Shown here: positions 1 to 8,454 of the stretch, one piece after another
Layout of the letters: every line of letters starts with the position of its first letter
Numbering within the stretch: position 1 is the stretch's first letter
From: Roseinatronobacter alkalisoli
GTDB taxonomy: Bacteria > Pseudomonadota > Alphaproteobacteria > Rhodobacterales > Rhodobacteraceae
Reading direction: 5' to 3'
NCBI RefSeq assembly: GCF_028745735.1
Contig: NZ_JAQZSM010000007.1
Span: 1 to 64,000, forward strand
DNA: 64,000 nucleotides
Notes under the pieces: model-generated
Told to the model about the DNA's origin: nothing
Database searches by the model: none
What the model saw: the letters and a program-made list of their open reading frames with translations, nothing else
Program-made: the position numbers and the translations under genes

Positions 1-127
1 AATCATGTTTGGCAGGCTCAAGGACTGGCGGCGTGTCGCAACCCGCTATGATCGCTGCCCAAAAGTCTTCCTCTCAGCCATCGCGCTCGCCGCTACAGTC
101 ATCTATTGGCTATGAGTCCTGACCCTA
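1..127 (+). mobile_element. 3' end of an IS5-family insertion sequence
   Basis: The window opens inside an insertion sequence. The transposase tail ends at 115 and is followed at once by GAGTCCTGACCC (114-125), which looks like the terminal inverted repeat of IS5/IS427-type elements. The matching left end lies outside the window, so the full element and its target duplication cannot be checked. The neighbouring gene is AT-richer than the rest of the window, which fits an accessory insertion site. Confidence 0.7.
2..115 (+). CDS. IS5-family transposase, C-terminal fragment (truncated by window edge)
   Basis: The frame starting at base 2 encodes 37 residues before a TGA at 113-115. They include FGRLKDWRRVATRYDR and end in ALAATVIYWL, which is the characteristic C-terminus of IS5-family DDE transposases, where this basic stretch follows the catalytic glutamate region. 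The catalytic triad lies upstream of the window, so integrity of the gene is unknown. No downstream partner gene is needed for this single-protein family. Confidence 0.75.
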   Translation: MMFGRLKDWRRVATRYDRCPKVFLSAIALAATVIYWL

Positions 128-152
128 ACATCTACCAGTCTCATTTGAGAAC

Positions 153-845
153 ATGAGGAGATCACCTTTGGCTTGGTCGACTGTTATACAAACATTTTCG
201 GCAATGGTTGCCGCTATCTCAGTTTTATTTGGGGTTACTTCTTGGCGAAGGACGGAGCTTGGGAAACGGCGCGTTGATTTAGCGGAAGAAACGGTGGAGA
301 TTTTTGGCAAGCTCCGAGATGCCTTCCAACATATCCGGTCACCATTCAGTTTCTCAGGTGAAGGATCATCTCGAGAGCGTAATGAAGGAGAAACACCAGA
401 GGAATCCGAGATTCTTGATCGAGCGAATATAGTATTTGAAAGGTACAGAAAATACGAAAACACATTCAACAGGGCATACGCGCTGAAATTTCGAGCCAAG
501 GCGTATTTTGGCAAGGACGTTGGCAACTGCTTTGATGAAATGTTCATTATTAGAGCAGAAATTTTTTCTGCTGCTCAGAGTCTTGCTCGTTCTTGGCGAG
601 ATCAGGGGCGGAGAAAAATGAATCAAGGGCAACTTGCTCAGCATATAGAACGAATGCATAAGAACGAGGAGATATTCTGGGAGACCGGAGGTGAAGATGA
701 AATTAAAAAAAGAATTAACAATTCGGTTCAGCGGATAGAGGATGTTTGTACGGGAATCATTCAACCGCGACCAACGCTAAAGGTTCATGCAAAGTCTATC
801 TGTTGTGCGATCGCTCGATACATAGGCTTAGCTTCATATGAGTAA
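153..845 (+). CDS. Hypothetical membrane-anchored protein
   Basis: A 230-residue protein that I do not recognise. Residues about 8-30 form one hydrophobic segment that could anchor the protein; the remainder is charged and helix-rich (repeated K, E and R, for example GEDEIKKRINNSVQRIED), so a cytoplasmic coiled or helical domain is likely. The ATG at 153 has only a weak ribosome site. An AGGAG at 156-160 sits 7 bases before an in-frame TTG at 168, which may be the real start. The gene is visibly AT-richer than its neighbours and touches the IS end, so horizontal acquisition is likely. Function unknown. Confidence 0.55.
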   Translation: MRRSPLAWSTVIQTFSAMVAAISVLFGVTSWRRTELGKRRVDLAEETVEIFGKLRDAFQHIRSPFSFSGEGSSRERNEGETPEESEILDRANIVFERYRKYENTFNRAYALKFRAKAYFGKDVGNCFDEMFIIRAEIFSAAQSLARSWRDQGRRKMNQGQLAQHIERMHKNEEIFWETGGEDEIKKRINNSVQRIEDVCTGIIQPRPTLKVHAKSICCAIARYIGLASYE

Positions 846-953
846 CGTTGGTAATTGAGCATACCTCAATGCGATGACCATATCGCGTGCCCAAGGTGAT
901 TCAGCAACACCGTGAGGACATTGATTTGCGAATGCACACCCCCATCCCCCCGC

Positions 954-982
954 TTGACACCCGTCCCTGTTTCCCCCATAGG
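954..982 (+). promoter_or_regulatory. Candidate sigma-70 type promoter for rplU-rpmA
   Basis: TTGACA at 954-959 is followed after 17 bases by CATAGG (977-982), a weak -10. It lies about 137 bases before rplU, in the right orientation. The 846-1118 gap otherwise holds GC-rich sequence with no convincing gene. Confidence 0.4.
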
Positions 983-1118
983 ACAGCTTCCGTTCGGGCA
1001 TGCGGTCCGCGCGGGGTTATGGTATTGTCCGCGCAGGCGGGCACGCCGCCCGAGGCAGAGCAACGCCCGCATCAGCGCGGGGGCCACAGGGCGCGGCAGA
1101 TGATGAAGGAACAGACCG

Positions 1119-1826
1119 ATGTTTGCGGTCCTTAAAACTGGTGGCAAGCAATACCGCGTGCAGGCAGGCGATGTGCTGCGCGTGGAACGTATTGCTGCGC
1201 AAGCTGGCGACAAAGTCCAGTTCAACGAAATTCTCATGCTGGGCGGTGATGCGCCTGTGATCGGTGCGCCTGTTGTTGATGGCGCTGCCGTGCAGGCCGA
1301 AGTCATTGACCAGATCAAGGCCGACAAGGTCATCCATTATGTCAAGCGTCGCCGCAAGCACAGCTCGCAGCGCACCAAGGGCCACCGCCAGAAACTGACA
1401 CTGGTGCGTGTGACCGACATTCTGGCCTCCGGCGCGGATGCATCGGGCGTGATGGCCGCTATCGGCACCGGTTCGGTATCGGGCTTCGCTATTGAAGCGG
1501 CGGCTCCTGCGAAAGCGGCCAAACCTGCGAAAGCCAAACCCGCAAAAGCCGCCAAGGCAGACGCCCCAGCAGTTGAAGGCACCAAGCCCGCCAACCTGCT
1601 GAGCGAGGCCCGCGATGGCCAGCCTGATGACCTGAAAAAGATTTCCGGCGTCGGCCCCAAGCTGGAAGGTTTGCTGCATCAGAATGGCGTGTTCCATTTT
1701 GACCAGATTGCCGCTTGGAATACCGCAGAGATTGCCTATATGGATGATCAACTGTCATTCAAGGGCCGGATCGAACGTGATGGCTGGATTGATCAGGCCA
1801 AACAATTCGCAGCCGAGAAGGAGTAA
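1119..1826 (+). CDS. rplU: 50S ribosomal protein L21 with C-terminal extension
   Basis: A large-subunit ribosomal protein that binds 23S rRNA. Residues 1-102 are the canonical L21 domain, opening with MFAVLKTGGKQYRVQAGD and containing the KRRRKHSSQRTKGHRQ basic tail. It is 235 residues long, about twice the normal length. A lysine/alanine/proline linker (about 125-150) leads to a helix-hairpin-helix-like module (DDLKKISGVGPKLEGLLHQ) also seen in other Rhodobacteraceae L21 proteins. An AAGGA at 1106-1110 precedes the start. It is followed 6 bases later by rpmA, the usual L21-L27 operon. Confidence 0.95.
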   Translation: MFAVLKTGGKQYRVQAGDVLRVERIAAQAGDKVQFNEILMLGGDAPVIGAPVVDGAAVQAEVIDQIKADKVIHYVKRRRKHSSQRTKGHRQKLTLVRVTDILASGADASGVMAAIGTGSVSGFAIEAAAPAKAAKPAKAKPAKAAKADAPAVEGTKPANLLSEARDGQPDDLKKISGVGPKLEGLLHQNGVFHFDQIAAWNTAEIAYMDDQLSFKGRIERDGWIDQAKQFAAEKE

Positions 1827-1832
1827 AACCTC

Positions 1833-2102
1833 ATGGCACATAAGAAAGCAGGCGGTTCCTCCCGCAACGGTCGCGACTCTGCGGGTCGCCGTCTTGGCGT
1901 CAAGCTCTATGGTGGGCAGCACGCGATTCCCGGCAATATCATCGTGCGTCAGCGCGGCACCAAGCATTGGGCCGGCGATGGCGTGGGCATGGGCCGCGAT
2001 CACACCCTGTTTGCGCTGTCCGAAGGTCGCGTGACCTTCACCAAAGGTCTGAAGGGGCGCAGCTATGTGTCCGTGACCCCGATGGTGGATGCAGCAGAGT
2101 AA
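1833..2102 (+). CDS. rpmA: 50S ribosomal protein L27
   Basis: Ribosomal protein L27 (89 residues), whose N-terminal tail reaches the peptidyl transferase centre. The start [20 protein letters not shown] and the [15 protein letters not shown] stretch are diagnostic. No cleavable N-terminal extension of the Firmicutes type is present. It follows rplU with a 6-base gap and is closed by a hairpin terminator, so the two ribosomal genes form a discrete operon. Confidence 0.97.
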   Translation: MAHKKAGGSSRNGRDSAGRRLGVKLYGGQHAIPGNIIVRQRGTKHWAGDGVGMGRDHTLFALSEGRVTFTKGLKGRSYVSVTPMVDAAE

Positions 2103-2129
2103 GCCGAACTTTTACATTTTGCATGTAGA

Positions 2130-2166
2130 ACAGGGTCGGCAGCAATGCCGGCCCTGTTTCTTTTCC
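2130..2166 (+). terminator. Rho-independent terminator after rplU-rpmA
   Basis: The arms ACAGGGTCGGCA and TGCCGGCCCTGT form a 12-bp stem with one G-T type mismatch and a short loop, followed by a T-rich run. It lies about 30 bases after the rpmA stop codon. Confidence 0.8.
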
Positions 2167-2230
2167 GGCATCCCACACGCCTGGAGGAGTGGGCAGTGGT
2201 ATCGCCAACCCCATGTTTTGGAGGAGTAGA

Positions 2231-2779
2231 ATGACCGTGACGACCCCAATTCTTGCAGATCAGCCGGTTCTGACATCGGAACGGCTGGTTCTGCGGCCCT
2301 TGCAGAAATCCGATTCCGCACTTCTGGCGATGCATTCGGGCGACAAGCGCGTGGCCGAAGGCACGCGGTCCATCCCGCACCCGTTGCCACCCGGCGCGAC
2401 AGAGCAATTCATCGAACGCGCCCTCTCGCCCAAGCGCGATGAAGATGTGTGGGTCATGGACGGGTCGGCCACGGGGTCTGCGCATGTGCTGGGCCTGTTG
2501 TCGCTGAAACCACTGGACCGCCAGCAAAGCCAGATCGGGTTCTGGGTCGCGCCCGCCTTCTGGAATGCAGGCTATGCCTCGGAGGCGCTGCGTTGCGTTA
2601 TCAAGGCCAACCCGCACCAGTCGCGCACGCTGTTTGCCGAAGTGTTTCAGGACAATACCGCATCCGCGCATGTGCTGACCAATGCCGCGTTCGATTATCT
2701 GGGCGATGCAGAGGCCTATTCCGTCGCGCGCCGCGCCAATGTGCCGACATGGACCTATCTGCGCCGGATGTCTGCCTGA
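2231..2779 (+). CDS. GNAT-family N-acetyltransferase (RimJ/RimL-like)
   Basis: A 182-residue acetyltransferase that would transfer an acetyl group from acetyl-CoA to an amine. It opens with TSERLVLRPLQKSD, the usual RimJ/RimL-type entry strand, and has the IGFWVAPAFWNAGYASEAL stretch that corresponds to the acetyl-CoA binding motif, followed by NTASAHVLTNAAFDYLG. The start at 2231 is chosen because GGAGGAG lies just before it (2219-2225); an upstream GTG is less likely. It sits 13 bases before a second, related acetyltransferase gene. The substrate cannot be told from sequence. Confidence 0.85.
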   Translation: MTVTTPILADQPVLTSERLVLRPLQKSDSALLAMHSGDKRVAEGTRSIPHPLPPGATEQFIERALSPKRDEDVWVMDGSATGSAHVLGLLSLKPLDRQQSQIGFWVAPAFWNAGYASEALRCVIKANPHQSRTLFAEVFQDNTASAHVLTNAAFDYLGDAEAYSVARRANVPTWTYLRRMSA

Positions 2780-2792
2780 CAGGGGGGCGGAA

Positions 2793-3341
2793 ATGCTGCC
2801 ACTCCCCCTGGCCATACCCCATGCGGCCTTGCCGGGCCTGCATCTGCGCCGGTTACAGCCGCAGGATGCAGGCCCGTTGCGCGCCATCGTCACCCGGCCC
2901 GAAGTCGGACGCATGTTGCTGGCCTTTCCCGCAGACTGGACGCTGGAACAGGCGCAGGCACTGATTGCGAAAACCGCGCCGCGCAACACGCCGCCCTTCC
3001 GGCTGGCGATTGATACGGGCAATGGCGCGCTGATCGGCACTGTGGGTTTCGTGCAGGGAAAGGCCGATGAAATCGCCTATTTCCTGGACCCCGCATGTCA
3101 GGGACAGGGCATCATGCGCGCCTGTCTGGCGGGGTTCATTGACATGATCTTCACGCAATTTGCGTGCGAAAACCTGCGTGCGGAAGTGTATCATGACAAT
3201 CCCGCGTCCATGGGGTTGCTGAAGGCGCTTGGGTTTGCGCAAACCGGCATCTATACCGGCACATGTTCAGCCCAGCGTGCCAGTGCCGAAAGCCTGCATG
3301 TTTTCGATCTGCCGCGCGCGGTGTGGCAGGCGGGCAGGTGA
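2793..3341 (+). CDS. GNAT-family N-acetyltransferase
   Basis: A second 182-residue GNAT protein directly downstream of the first. LRRLQPQDAGPLRAIV is the entry region, AYFLDPACQGQGIMRACL the acetyl-CoA pyrophosphate-binding loop (Q/R-x-x-G-x-G/A variant) and NPASMGLLKALGF the conserved C-terminal strand-helix. The two proteins share the fold order and length but differ in sequence, suggesting an old tandem duplication. The ATG at 2793 follows GGGGCGGAA. Substrate unknown; protein N-termini or small amines are typical of this branch. Confidence 0.82.
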   Translation: MLPLPLAIPHAALPGLHLRRLQPQDAGPLRAIVTRPEVGRMLLAFPADWTLEQAQALIAKTAPRNTPPFRLAIDTGNGALIGTVGFVQGKADEIAYFLDPACQGQGIMRACLAGFIDMIFTQFACENLRAEVYHDNPASMGLLKALGFAQTGIYTGTCSAQRASAESLHVFDLPRAVWQAGR

Positions 3342-3433
3342 TGAATTCTTTGGCGTTTTATGCGCTTTGGCCGCGTGCCCTCTCGACCTTTTGCCGGGGT
3401 TTGCTACAGTAGGCGTATCAGGCAACAGGACAT

Positions 3434-4210
3434 GTGATGCGCAGACCAGTCGTCGGAATCATTGGCAACGCTTTTCTGATCAATGATCAATACCCCGCCC
3501 ATGCCGGCGGCACCATGAATTCCGAAGCAGTGGCCGAAGTGTCCGGCTGCCTGCCGCTTCTGGTGCCGTCCGATCCGCGTTTTGTGTCGGTCGCGGAATT
3601 GCTGGATGTGTGCGACGGGTTCCTGCTGACCGGCGGGCGACCCAATGTCCACCCCGAAGAATATGGCGAAGACCCGACCCCCGCGCATGGCGAATTCGAC
3701 CGCGCGCGCGATGCGATTGCCCTGCCGCTGGTACGCGCCTGCGTGGAACGCGGCCAGCCGTTTTTCGGCGTCTGTCGCGGCTTTCAGGAAGTGAATGTGG
3801 CGATGGGCGGCACACTTTACCCCGAAATCCGCGACCTGCCGGGGCGGATGAACCACCGCATGCCGCCCGATGGCACGCTGGCGGAAAAATTTGCCCTGCG
3901 CCATAAGGTCCGCTTTTCCGAAGGCGGGGTATTTCACCGCCTGATGGGGGCCCCCGAAGTGATGACAAACACCCTGCACGGGCAGGGCATCAAGACAGCA
4001 GGACAGCGCGTGGTCATTGACGGACATGCCCCCGATGGTACGCCAGAGGCGATCTATATCGAGGGTGCGCAGGGCTTTACCCTGTCAGTGCAATGGCACC
4101 CCGAATGGCAGGCAGGGGCTGATCCTGTGTCGCGCCCGCTGTTCGAAGCCTTCGGCGATGCAGTGCGCGCCTGGGCAGACGGGCGCAGGGCATGGCCGCT
4201 CAGCGCATAA
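3434..4210 (+). CDS. Gamma-glutamyl-gamma-aminobutyrate hydrolase family protein (peptidase C26)
   Basis: A class I glutamine-amidotransferase-like hydrolase of the PuuD type, which cleaves gamma-glutamyl bonds such as that of gamma-Glu-GABA in putrescine breakdown. The catalytic triad is visible: Cys113 in FFGVCRGFQE, and His221 and Glu223 in SVQWHPEWQ. GFLLTGGRPNVHPEEYGE is the conserved oxyanion-side loop. Its 258 residues match the family length. No putrescine genes are adjacent, so the exact substrate is open. Confidence 0.88.
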   Translation: MMRRPVVGIIGNAFLINDQYPAHAGGTMNSEAVAEVSGCLPLLVPSDPRFVSVAELLDVCDGFLLTGGRPNVHPEEYGEDPTPAHGEFDRARDAIALPLVRACVERGQPFFGVCRGFQEVNVAMGGTLYPEIRDLPGRMNHRMPPDGTLAEKFALRHKVRFSEGGVFHRLMGAPEVMTNTLHGQGIKTAGQRVVIDGHAPDGTPEAIYIEGAQGFTLSVQWHPEWQAGADPVSRPLFEAFGDAVRAWADGRRAWPLSA

Positions 4211-4281
4211 GCGCCCCGGTGTCTGGCTGACTGAACCTGCATGGCGGGGTGTTTCACGGCGTGGAACGGTTGTTTGCGCAT

Positions 4282-4458
4282 CCAAAGGCGCGGAATCAAG
4301 GCCGCAAGGCTGGCCCACGCCATAGGCCCGGCCGTCCCGCGGCCTGCCGGTTCCGCTGGCGGTGACTCACGCCTTGAATGCCGGTGTATGCCGCCTGCAT
4401 AAAGTGAACCCCTATCACGCAGGACCGGCAGCCCCCGGCCCACCGCTGACGCGGGCTT
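4282..4458 (+). repeat. Structured intergenic element, copy A
   Basis: First of nine near-full copies of a roughly 175-bp element. Modules in order: a 5' block starting CCAAAGGCGCGGAATCAAGG, a GC hairpin around CGGCCGTCCCGCGGCC, the core GCCTGCATAAAGTGAACC, then a GGACCGGCAGCCCCCGGCCC block ending CGCGGGCTT. It fills most of the 4211-4506 gap between convergent genes. Confidence 0.85.
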
Positions 4459-4506
4459 GGTGCATAGGTCAACACCCACCCCCGTCGATAACCACCCCGG
4501 CCCGCC

Positions 4507-5223
4507 TCAGATGGTCACAACGCGGGTGCCGTTGGGCACACGGCCAAACAGGTCAATCACATCATGATCGACCATGCGGATACAGCCCGATGACACATAT
4601 TGCCCGATCAGCCACCATTCCGGCGTGCCGTGAATGCGGTAGCCCTGATCGCGCCCGCCGGTCATCAGGTAAAGTGCGCGCGCGCCCAGCGGGTTTCGTG
4701 GCCCGCCCGGCATGCCGCCCGCAAAACGCGCCAGCCATGGCTCGCGCCGGATCATGTTGGCGGTTGGTGTCCATGTCGGCCAATGCGCGCGCCGGTAAAT
4801 AGTGCCGGTGCCGCGCCAGGTGAACCCTTCGCGCCCGACCGCAATGCCATAGCGCAGCGCATGCCCGTCGGGCAGCACCAGAAACAGCTTCCGTTCCGGG
4901 TTGTCGATCACGATGGTCCCGGGGCGGAAGCGGGTGGCATAGGGCACCACATCGCGGTGGAATTCAGGGGGGATCATGCTCATGCCGATGGCGCGCAGGG
5001 AATGCGCACCATCAGGGCGGGCCTCATAGCTGAGGGGGGCAATACCATAGCGCGCGGCAATCGGGGACATCGGTTCAGTGCGCGTGGTGGCAATGGGACG
5101 GCCGTCTTCGGTCATGCGCGGGCTTGCCAAAGGGGCGGTGCTGGTGGATTCACATGCGCCAAGGGCCAGCGCAGATGCAGCTGCGCCCGTGGTCAGAAAT
5201 CCGCGTCGAGAAATCAAGTTCAT
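4507..5223 (-). CDS. L,D-transpeptidase (YkuD domain), Tat-exported lipoprotein
   Basis: A periplasmic peptidoglycan cross-linking or lipoprotein-attaching transpeptidase. The 238-residue protein has a twin-arginine signal (ISRRGFLTTGAAA) and a lipobox ending in Cys24 (LALGAC), so it is probably folded before export and then lipidated. The YkuD domain occupies about residues 103-238, with His198 in YRIHGTPEW and the nucleophile Cys214 in SSGCIRMVDHD. The ATG at 5223 is preferred over an upstream in-frame start because it places the Tat signal at the N-terminus. It lies 150 bases after eda on the same strand. Confidence 0.9.
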   Translation of the reverse strand: MNLISRRGFLTTGAAASALALGACESTSTAPLASPRMTEDGRPIATTRTEPMSPIAARYGIAPLSYEARPDGAHSLRAIGMSMIPPEFHRDVVPYATRFRPGTIVIDNPERKLFLVLPDGHALRYGIAVGREGFTWRGTGTIYRRAHWPTWTPTANMIRREPWLARFAGGMPGGPRNPLGARALYLMTGGRDQGYRIHGTPEWWLIGQYVSSGCIRMVDHDVIDLFGRVPNGTRVVTI

Positions 5224-5375
5224 GGTGCAACCTGTTATGGTTGCCTGTATTTTTATCTGCCTCTGATCACAGTGATACGCAGGCACCGCTTGCCGCGTCC
5301 AGCGTGCTGAGTGGCAAACAGGCCCGCATCCGGGGTTTCGGGGCGCAGTGTTGCCAATGCGCCACCGTTGTGGTG

Positions 5376-6017
5376 TCAGCGTGGCAGGCTGGCCGCGTCG
5401 CGCGCAAGTGCCGTGATCCCCGCCCAGTCGCCCGCATCCATCATGGATTTTGGTGCGACCCAACTGCCGCCGACACAGGCGACATTGGGCAGTTTCAGGT
5501 AATCTGGCGCAAGGGCAGGGGTAATGCTGCCGGTCGGGCAGAATGTGACCTGCGGCAATGGCCCGCCAATGGATTTCAGCGCGCCCGCCCCCCCGATGGA
5601 TTCGGCGGGAAAGAATTTCTGCACTGTATAGCCCAGTTCCAGCAGCGCCATCACCTCTGAGCAGGTCTGCGCGCCGGGCAGCAGCGCCATGTCATTCGCG
5701 CGCGCGGCGTCGGTCAGTGCAGGGGTGGACCCGGGAGAGACCGCAAAAACGGCGCCAGCGGCGCGCGCGGCTTCCATCTGCGCCGGGGTCAGCACTGTGC
5801 CCGCGCCCAGAATCGCCCCGTCAACCTGCGCCATCTGCGCGATTGCTTCCAGCGCGCAACTGGTGCGCAGGGTGACTTCCAGCACCGGCAGACCGCCCGC
5901 AACCAGCGCTTCGGCCAGCGGGCGCGCATGGGCCAGGTCATGAATGACCAGAACCGGAATGACAGGGGCCAACTGGCAGAGTTTCAGGGCGCGGTCGCTT
6001 TGTTCAGTGGGGGTCAT
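5376..6017 (-). CDS. eda: 2-dehydro-3-deoxy-phosphogluconate (KDPG/KHG) aldolase
   Basis: Cleaves KDPG to pyruvate and glyceraldehyde 3-phosphate, the last step of the Entner-Doudoroff pathway. The 213-residue protein has the class I aldolase features: Glu47 in [10 protein letters not shown], the [10 protein letters not shown] loop, and the Schiff-base Lys134 in [10 protein letters not shown]. Phosphate binding is by the GG/GS loops near the C-terminus. No edd gene is adjacent here. The length and motifs are all normal. Confidence 0.93.
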   Translation of the reverse strand: MTPTEQSDRALKLCQLAPVIPVLVIHDLAHARPLAEALVAGGLPVLEVTLRTSCALEAIAQMAQVDGAILGAGTVLTPAQMEAARAAGAVFAVSPGSTPALTDAARANDMALLPGAQTCSEVMALLELGYTVQKFFPAESIGGAGALKSIGGPLPQVTFCPTGSITPALAPDYLKLPNVACVGGSWVAPKSMMDAGDWAGITALARDAASLPR

Positions 6018-6149
6018 GTCGGTGGCTCCTGCGGGATGCTTGCGCTAACGGGAATAGCGCGAAGCAGTGGCCCGCGCAAGACCGGGCTGCGCCGCCCGGA
6101 CGAAACGGCAGGATGTTGCGGGGGGTGGGCGGAACCGGCAGTCGCGCGC

Positions 6150-6322
6150 CCCAAAGCGCGGAACAAGGGCGAAGCCCGCCGCGCCACAGGTCTGGCCGTC
6201 CCGCGGCCTGCCGGTTTCGCCAGCGCATTACCAAGCCAGGAATGCCGGAGTTATGCCGCCAGCATAAAGTGAACTTCTCCCATGCCGGACTGGCAGACCC
6301 CGGCCCACCGCTGGCGCGGCTC
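6150..6322 (+). repeat. Structured intergenic element, copy B
   Basis: Second copy, in the 6018-6353 gap between eda and the SLC13 permease gene (both on the minus strand). It has the CCAAAGCGCGGAACAAGG block, the CGTCCCGCGGCCTGCCGG hairpin, the GCCAGCATAAAGTGAACTTC core and the GCAGACCCCGGCCCACCGC 3' block. It is the only full copy whose upstream flank on the + strand is not the 3' end of a + strand gene. Confidence 0.85.
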
Positions 6323-6353
6323 CGTCTGTGGCCCCGACACGCTGCGCCCGCCC

Positions 6354-8189
6354 CTATAGCGGCCAGAAAATCGGGATGAAAAACGCAGCAGTCGGCGCCA
6401 TCACGAAATGCATCGGGATACCGACACGCATGAAATCGGTGAACTTATACCCGCCCGGCCCGTAAATCAGCGTGTTGGTCTGATACCCGATCGGCGTTGC
6501 AAATGCCGCCGATGCCCCGATCATCACCGCCACCACCAGCGGGCGCGGGTCCACCCCGATGGCCAGCCCCAGACCTATGACAATGGGCGTCAGCACCACC
6601 GCGACGGCATTATTCGTCACCAGTTCGGTCAGGGTTATCGTCAACAGATAGATTGTCAGAATCAACAGGAATGGCGGCAGATCAGCCAGCTTGGGGGCAA
6701 CACTGCCCACAATCAGCGACACCGCCCCAGACGCTTCCAGCCCCGCGCCCACAGCCAGCATGGAAAACACCAGCGCCAGCAACCGGCCATCGATGAAGCC
6801 AAAGGCCTCGTCCGCGTCAATGCAGCGCGTCAGCAGCACCACCGCCACACCGGCAAAGGCCATCAGCGAAATCGGGGCCAGATTCAGCGCCGAGAAGATG
6901 ACAATCGCCATCAATGTCGCAATCACAATCGGCGCATGCCCGCGCCGGTAGGCGCGTTCCGATGTCAGCGTCACATCGCCCAGATTCATGTCCTGTGCCA
7001 GCCGCTGGATGTCCTCTGGCGTTCCCTCCAGCAGCAGCGTGTCGCCCACGCGCACCACCAGATTTTCAAAATTTGTGCCGATATTCTGGTTCCTGCGATG
7101 CACTGCCAGCGGATAGACACCATAGCGCCTGCGCAACCGCATACCGCCCAGCGCGCGGCCCACCATCTTGCAGTCCGGCGCAATCAGCACCTCGACCGTG
7201 GTGGTCTGCACGGATGACAGGCGGTCCACATCATGCGCCGCCGCGGGGTCTGCGGGCAAAGCGCCTGCTTCGCGGGCTTCTTCCACCTGGGTGACATCCT
7301 TGTTGGCCTTCAGTCCCAGCACTTCGGAAATCTGGGTGCGCAGAACCACGCGGTCCCCCGCCTGCAACACCACCGCGCCCATATCCCAGCGCAAGGACGC
7401 ATCCCCGCGCAACACATCGATCACGCGCGCGCCCTCGCGCTGGAACAGATCAACATCGCGCAGGGGTTTGCCGATCAGCCCCGATGTTTCGGGAATGGCA
7501 ACTTCGGTGAAGAACTTGGTGCGCCCGCGATCGGCCATGATATCGCTCATGGAACTGCGTTCGGGCAGCAGGTGACGCCCGATCAACAGCAGATAGCCCA
7601 CCCCCACCACGGCCATGATCGCGCCCAGTTTGGTAATTTCAAACACCGTGAACGGGGCCAGCCCGTTGGCCCGCGCCACCCCGTCCACCAGCAGGTTGGT
7701 GGATGTGCCGATCAAGGTCAGCGTGCCGCCCATGATTGACAGATAACTTAGTGGAATCAACAGTTTAGATGACGTTGTTTTCAGCGTCTTGGCCAATGTG
7801 ATGAACACTGGAATCATCACAACCACAATCGGGGTGTTGTTCACGAAAGCCGACAGGCCCAGCACGGTCAGCGTCAGGATGGAAAGTGTCAGCACGGGGG
7901 CGGTCTTGACATGGCGGATGGCCAGTTGCGTGATCCAGTCCAGCGCGCCGGTGCGCACCAGCGCCCCCACAATGATGAACAATGCGCCGATGGTCCATGG
8001 CGCATGGTTCGACAGCGCCGCAAAGGCCGCATCGCGGGGCAGAATTCCCAGCACCAGCATTGCCACCGCACCGCCGATTGCGGTCACTTCAACAGGATAG
8101 ACTTCTTTCATGAAGGCAATGAACATGCCCACAACAATGCCCAAGGCAATGATGGCCTGCGCAGTCTGGCCCAGTTCCAAGCCCAGCAT
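6354..8189 (-). CDS. SLC13-family permease with two TrkA-C (RCK_C) domains
   Basis: An inner-membrane anion transporter of the divalent anion/sodium symporter superfamily; bacterial members with this layout carry sulfate or dicarboxylates. The 611-residue protein has membrane segments at about 10-200 and 405-611, separated by two cytoplasmic RCK_C domains (about 220-300 and 315-400, for example VRVGDTLLLEGTPEDI). The paired signature loops FVNNTPIVVVMIPV and ELVTNNAVAVVLTPI mark the two inverted halves. It stands alone; the ion specificity is not predictable here. Confidence 0.88.
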   Translation of the reverse strand: MLGLELGQTAQAIIALGIVVGMFIAFMKEVYPVEVTAIGGAVAMLVLGILPRDAAFAALSNHAPWTIGALFIIVGALVRTGALDWITQLAIRHVKTAPVLTLSILTLTVLGLSAFVNNTPIVVVMIPVFITLAKTLKTTSSKLLIPLSYLSIMGGTLTLIGTSTNLLVDGVARANGLAPFTVFEITKLGAIMAVVGVGYLLLIGRHLLPERSSMSDIMADRGRTKFFTEVAIPETSGLIGKPLRDVDLFQREGARVIDVLRGDASLRWDMGAVVLQAGDRVVLRTQISEVLGLKANKDVTQVEEAREAGALPADPAAAHDVDRLSSVQTTTVEVLIAPDCKMVGRALGGMRLRRRYGVYPLAVHRRNQNIGTNFENLVVRVGDTLLLEGTPEDIQRLAQDMNLGDVTLTSERAYRRGHAPIVIATLMAIVIFSALNLAPISLMAFAGVAVVLLTRCIDADEAFGFIDGRLLALVFSMLAVGAGLEASGAVSLIVGSVAPKLADLPPFLLILTIYLLTITLTELVTNNAVAVVLTPIVIGLGLAIGVDPRPLVVAVMIGASAAFATPIGYQTNTLIYGPGGYKFTDFMRVGIPMHFVMAPTAAFFIPIFWPL

Positions 8190-8454
8190 ACTACCCCCTG
8201 ATGGCCCCGGCCTTCTTCGCTGGCCGTTTTCCGAACTTATTGCGATTTACCCGCATCATTGCAAGCCCGCTTCCGCTGGCCAGGCGCGCGCAAGTGGCCG
8301 CATTGCAGGACTGCCGCGATATCGGGCACATCCCGCAGGCCGCAATCACGGGCCTGTGACTGCATCTGACCGCAATGCGCATTCATCCTGCCTGAAATAA
8401 GCCCGGAGCAGGGGCAGGGCGTGGATATCCGCGCGGTGGATATAGCGCCGCGTT

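Noticed and set aside
5224-5463. N-terminal extension of the L,D-transpeptidase to 5463
   Set aside because: It would bury the Tat and lipoprotein signals and overlap the eda gene. The start at 5223 places the signal correctly.
8190-8454. Small minus-strand frame of 63 codons between the SLC13 and phosphoesterase genes
   Set aside because: Composition is rich in Cys, Arg and Ser as in off-frame GC-rich DNA, there is no ribosome site, and no recognisable pattern.
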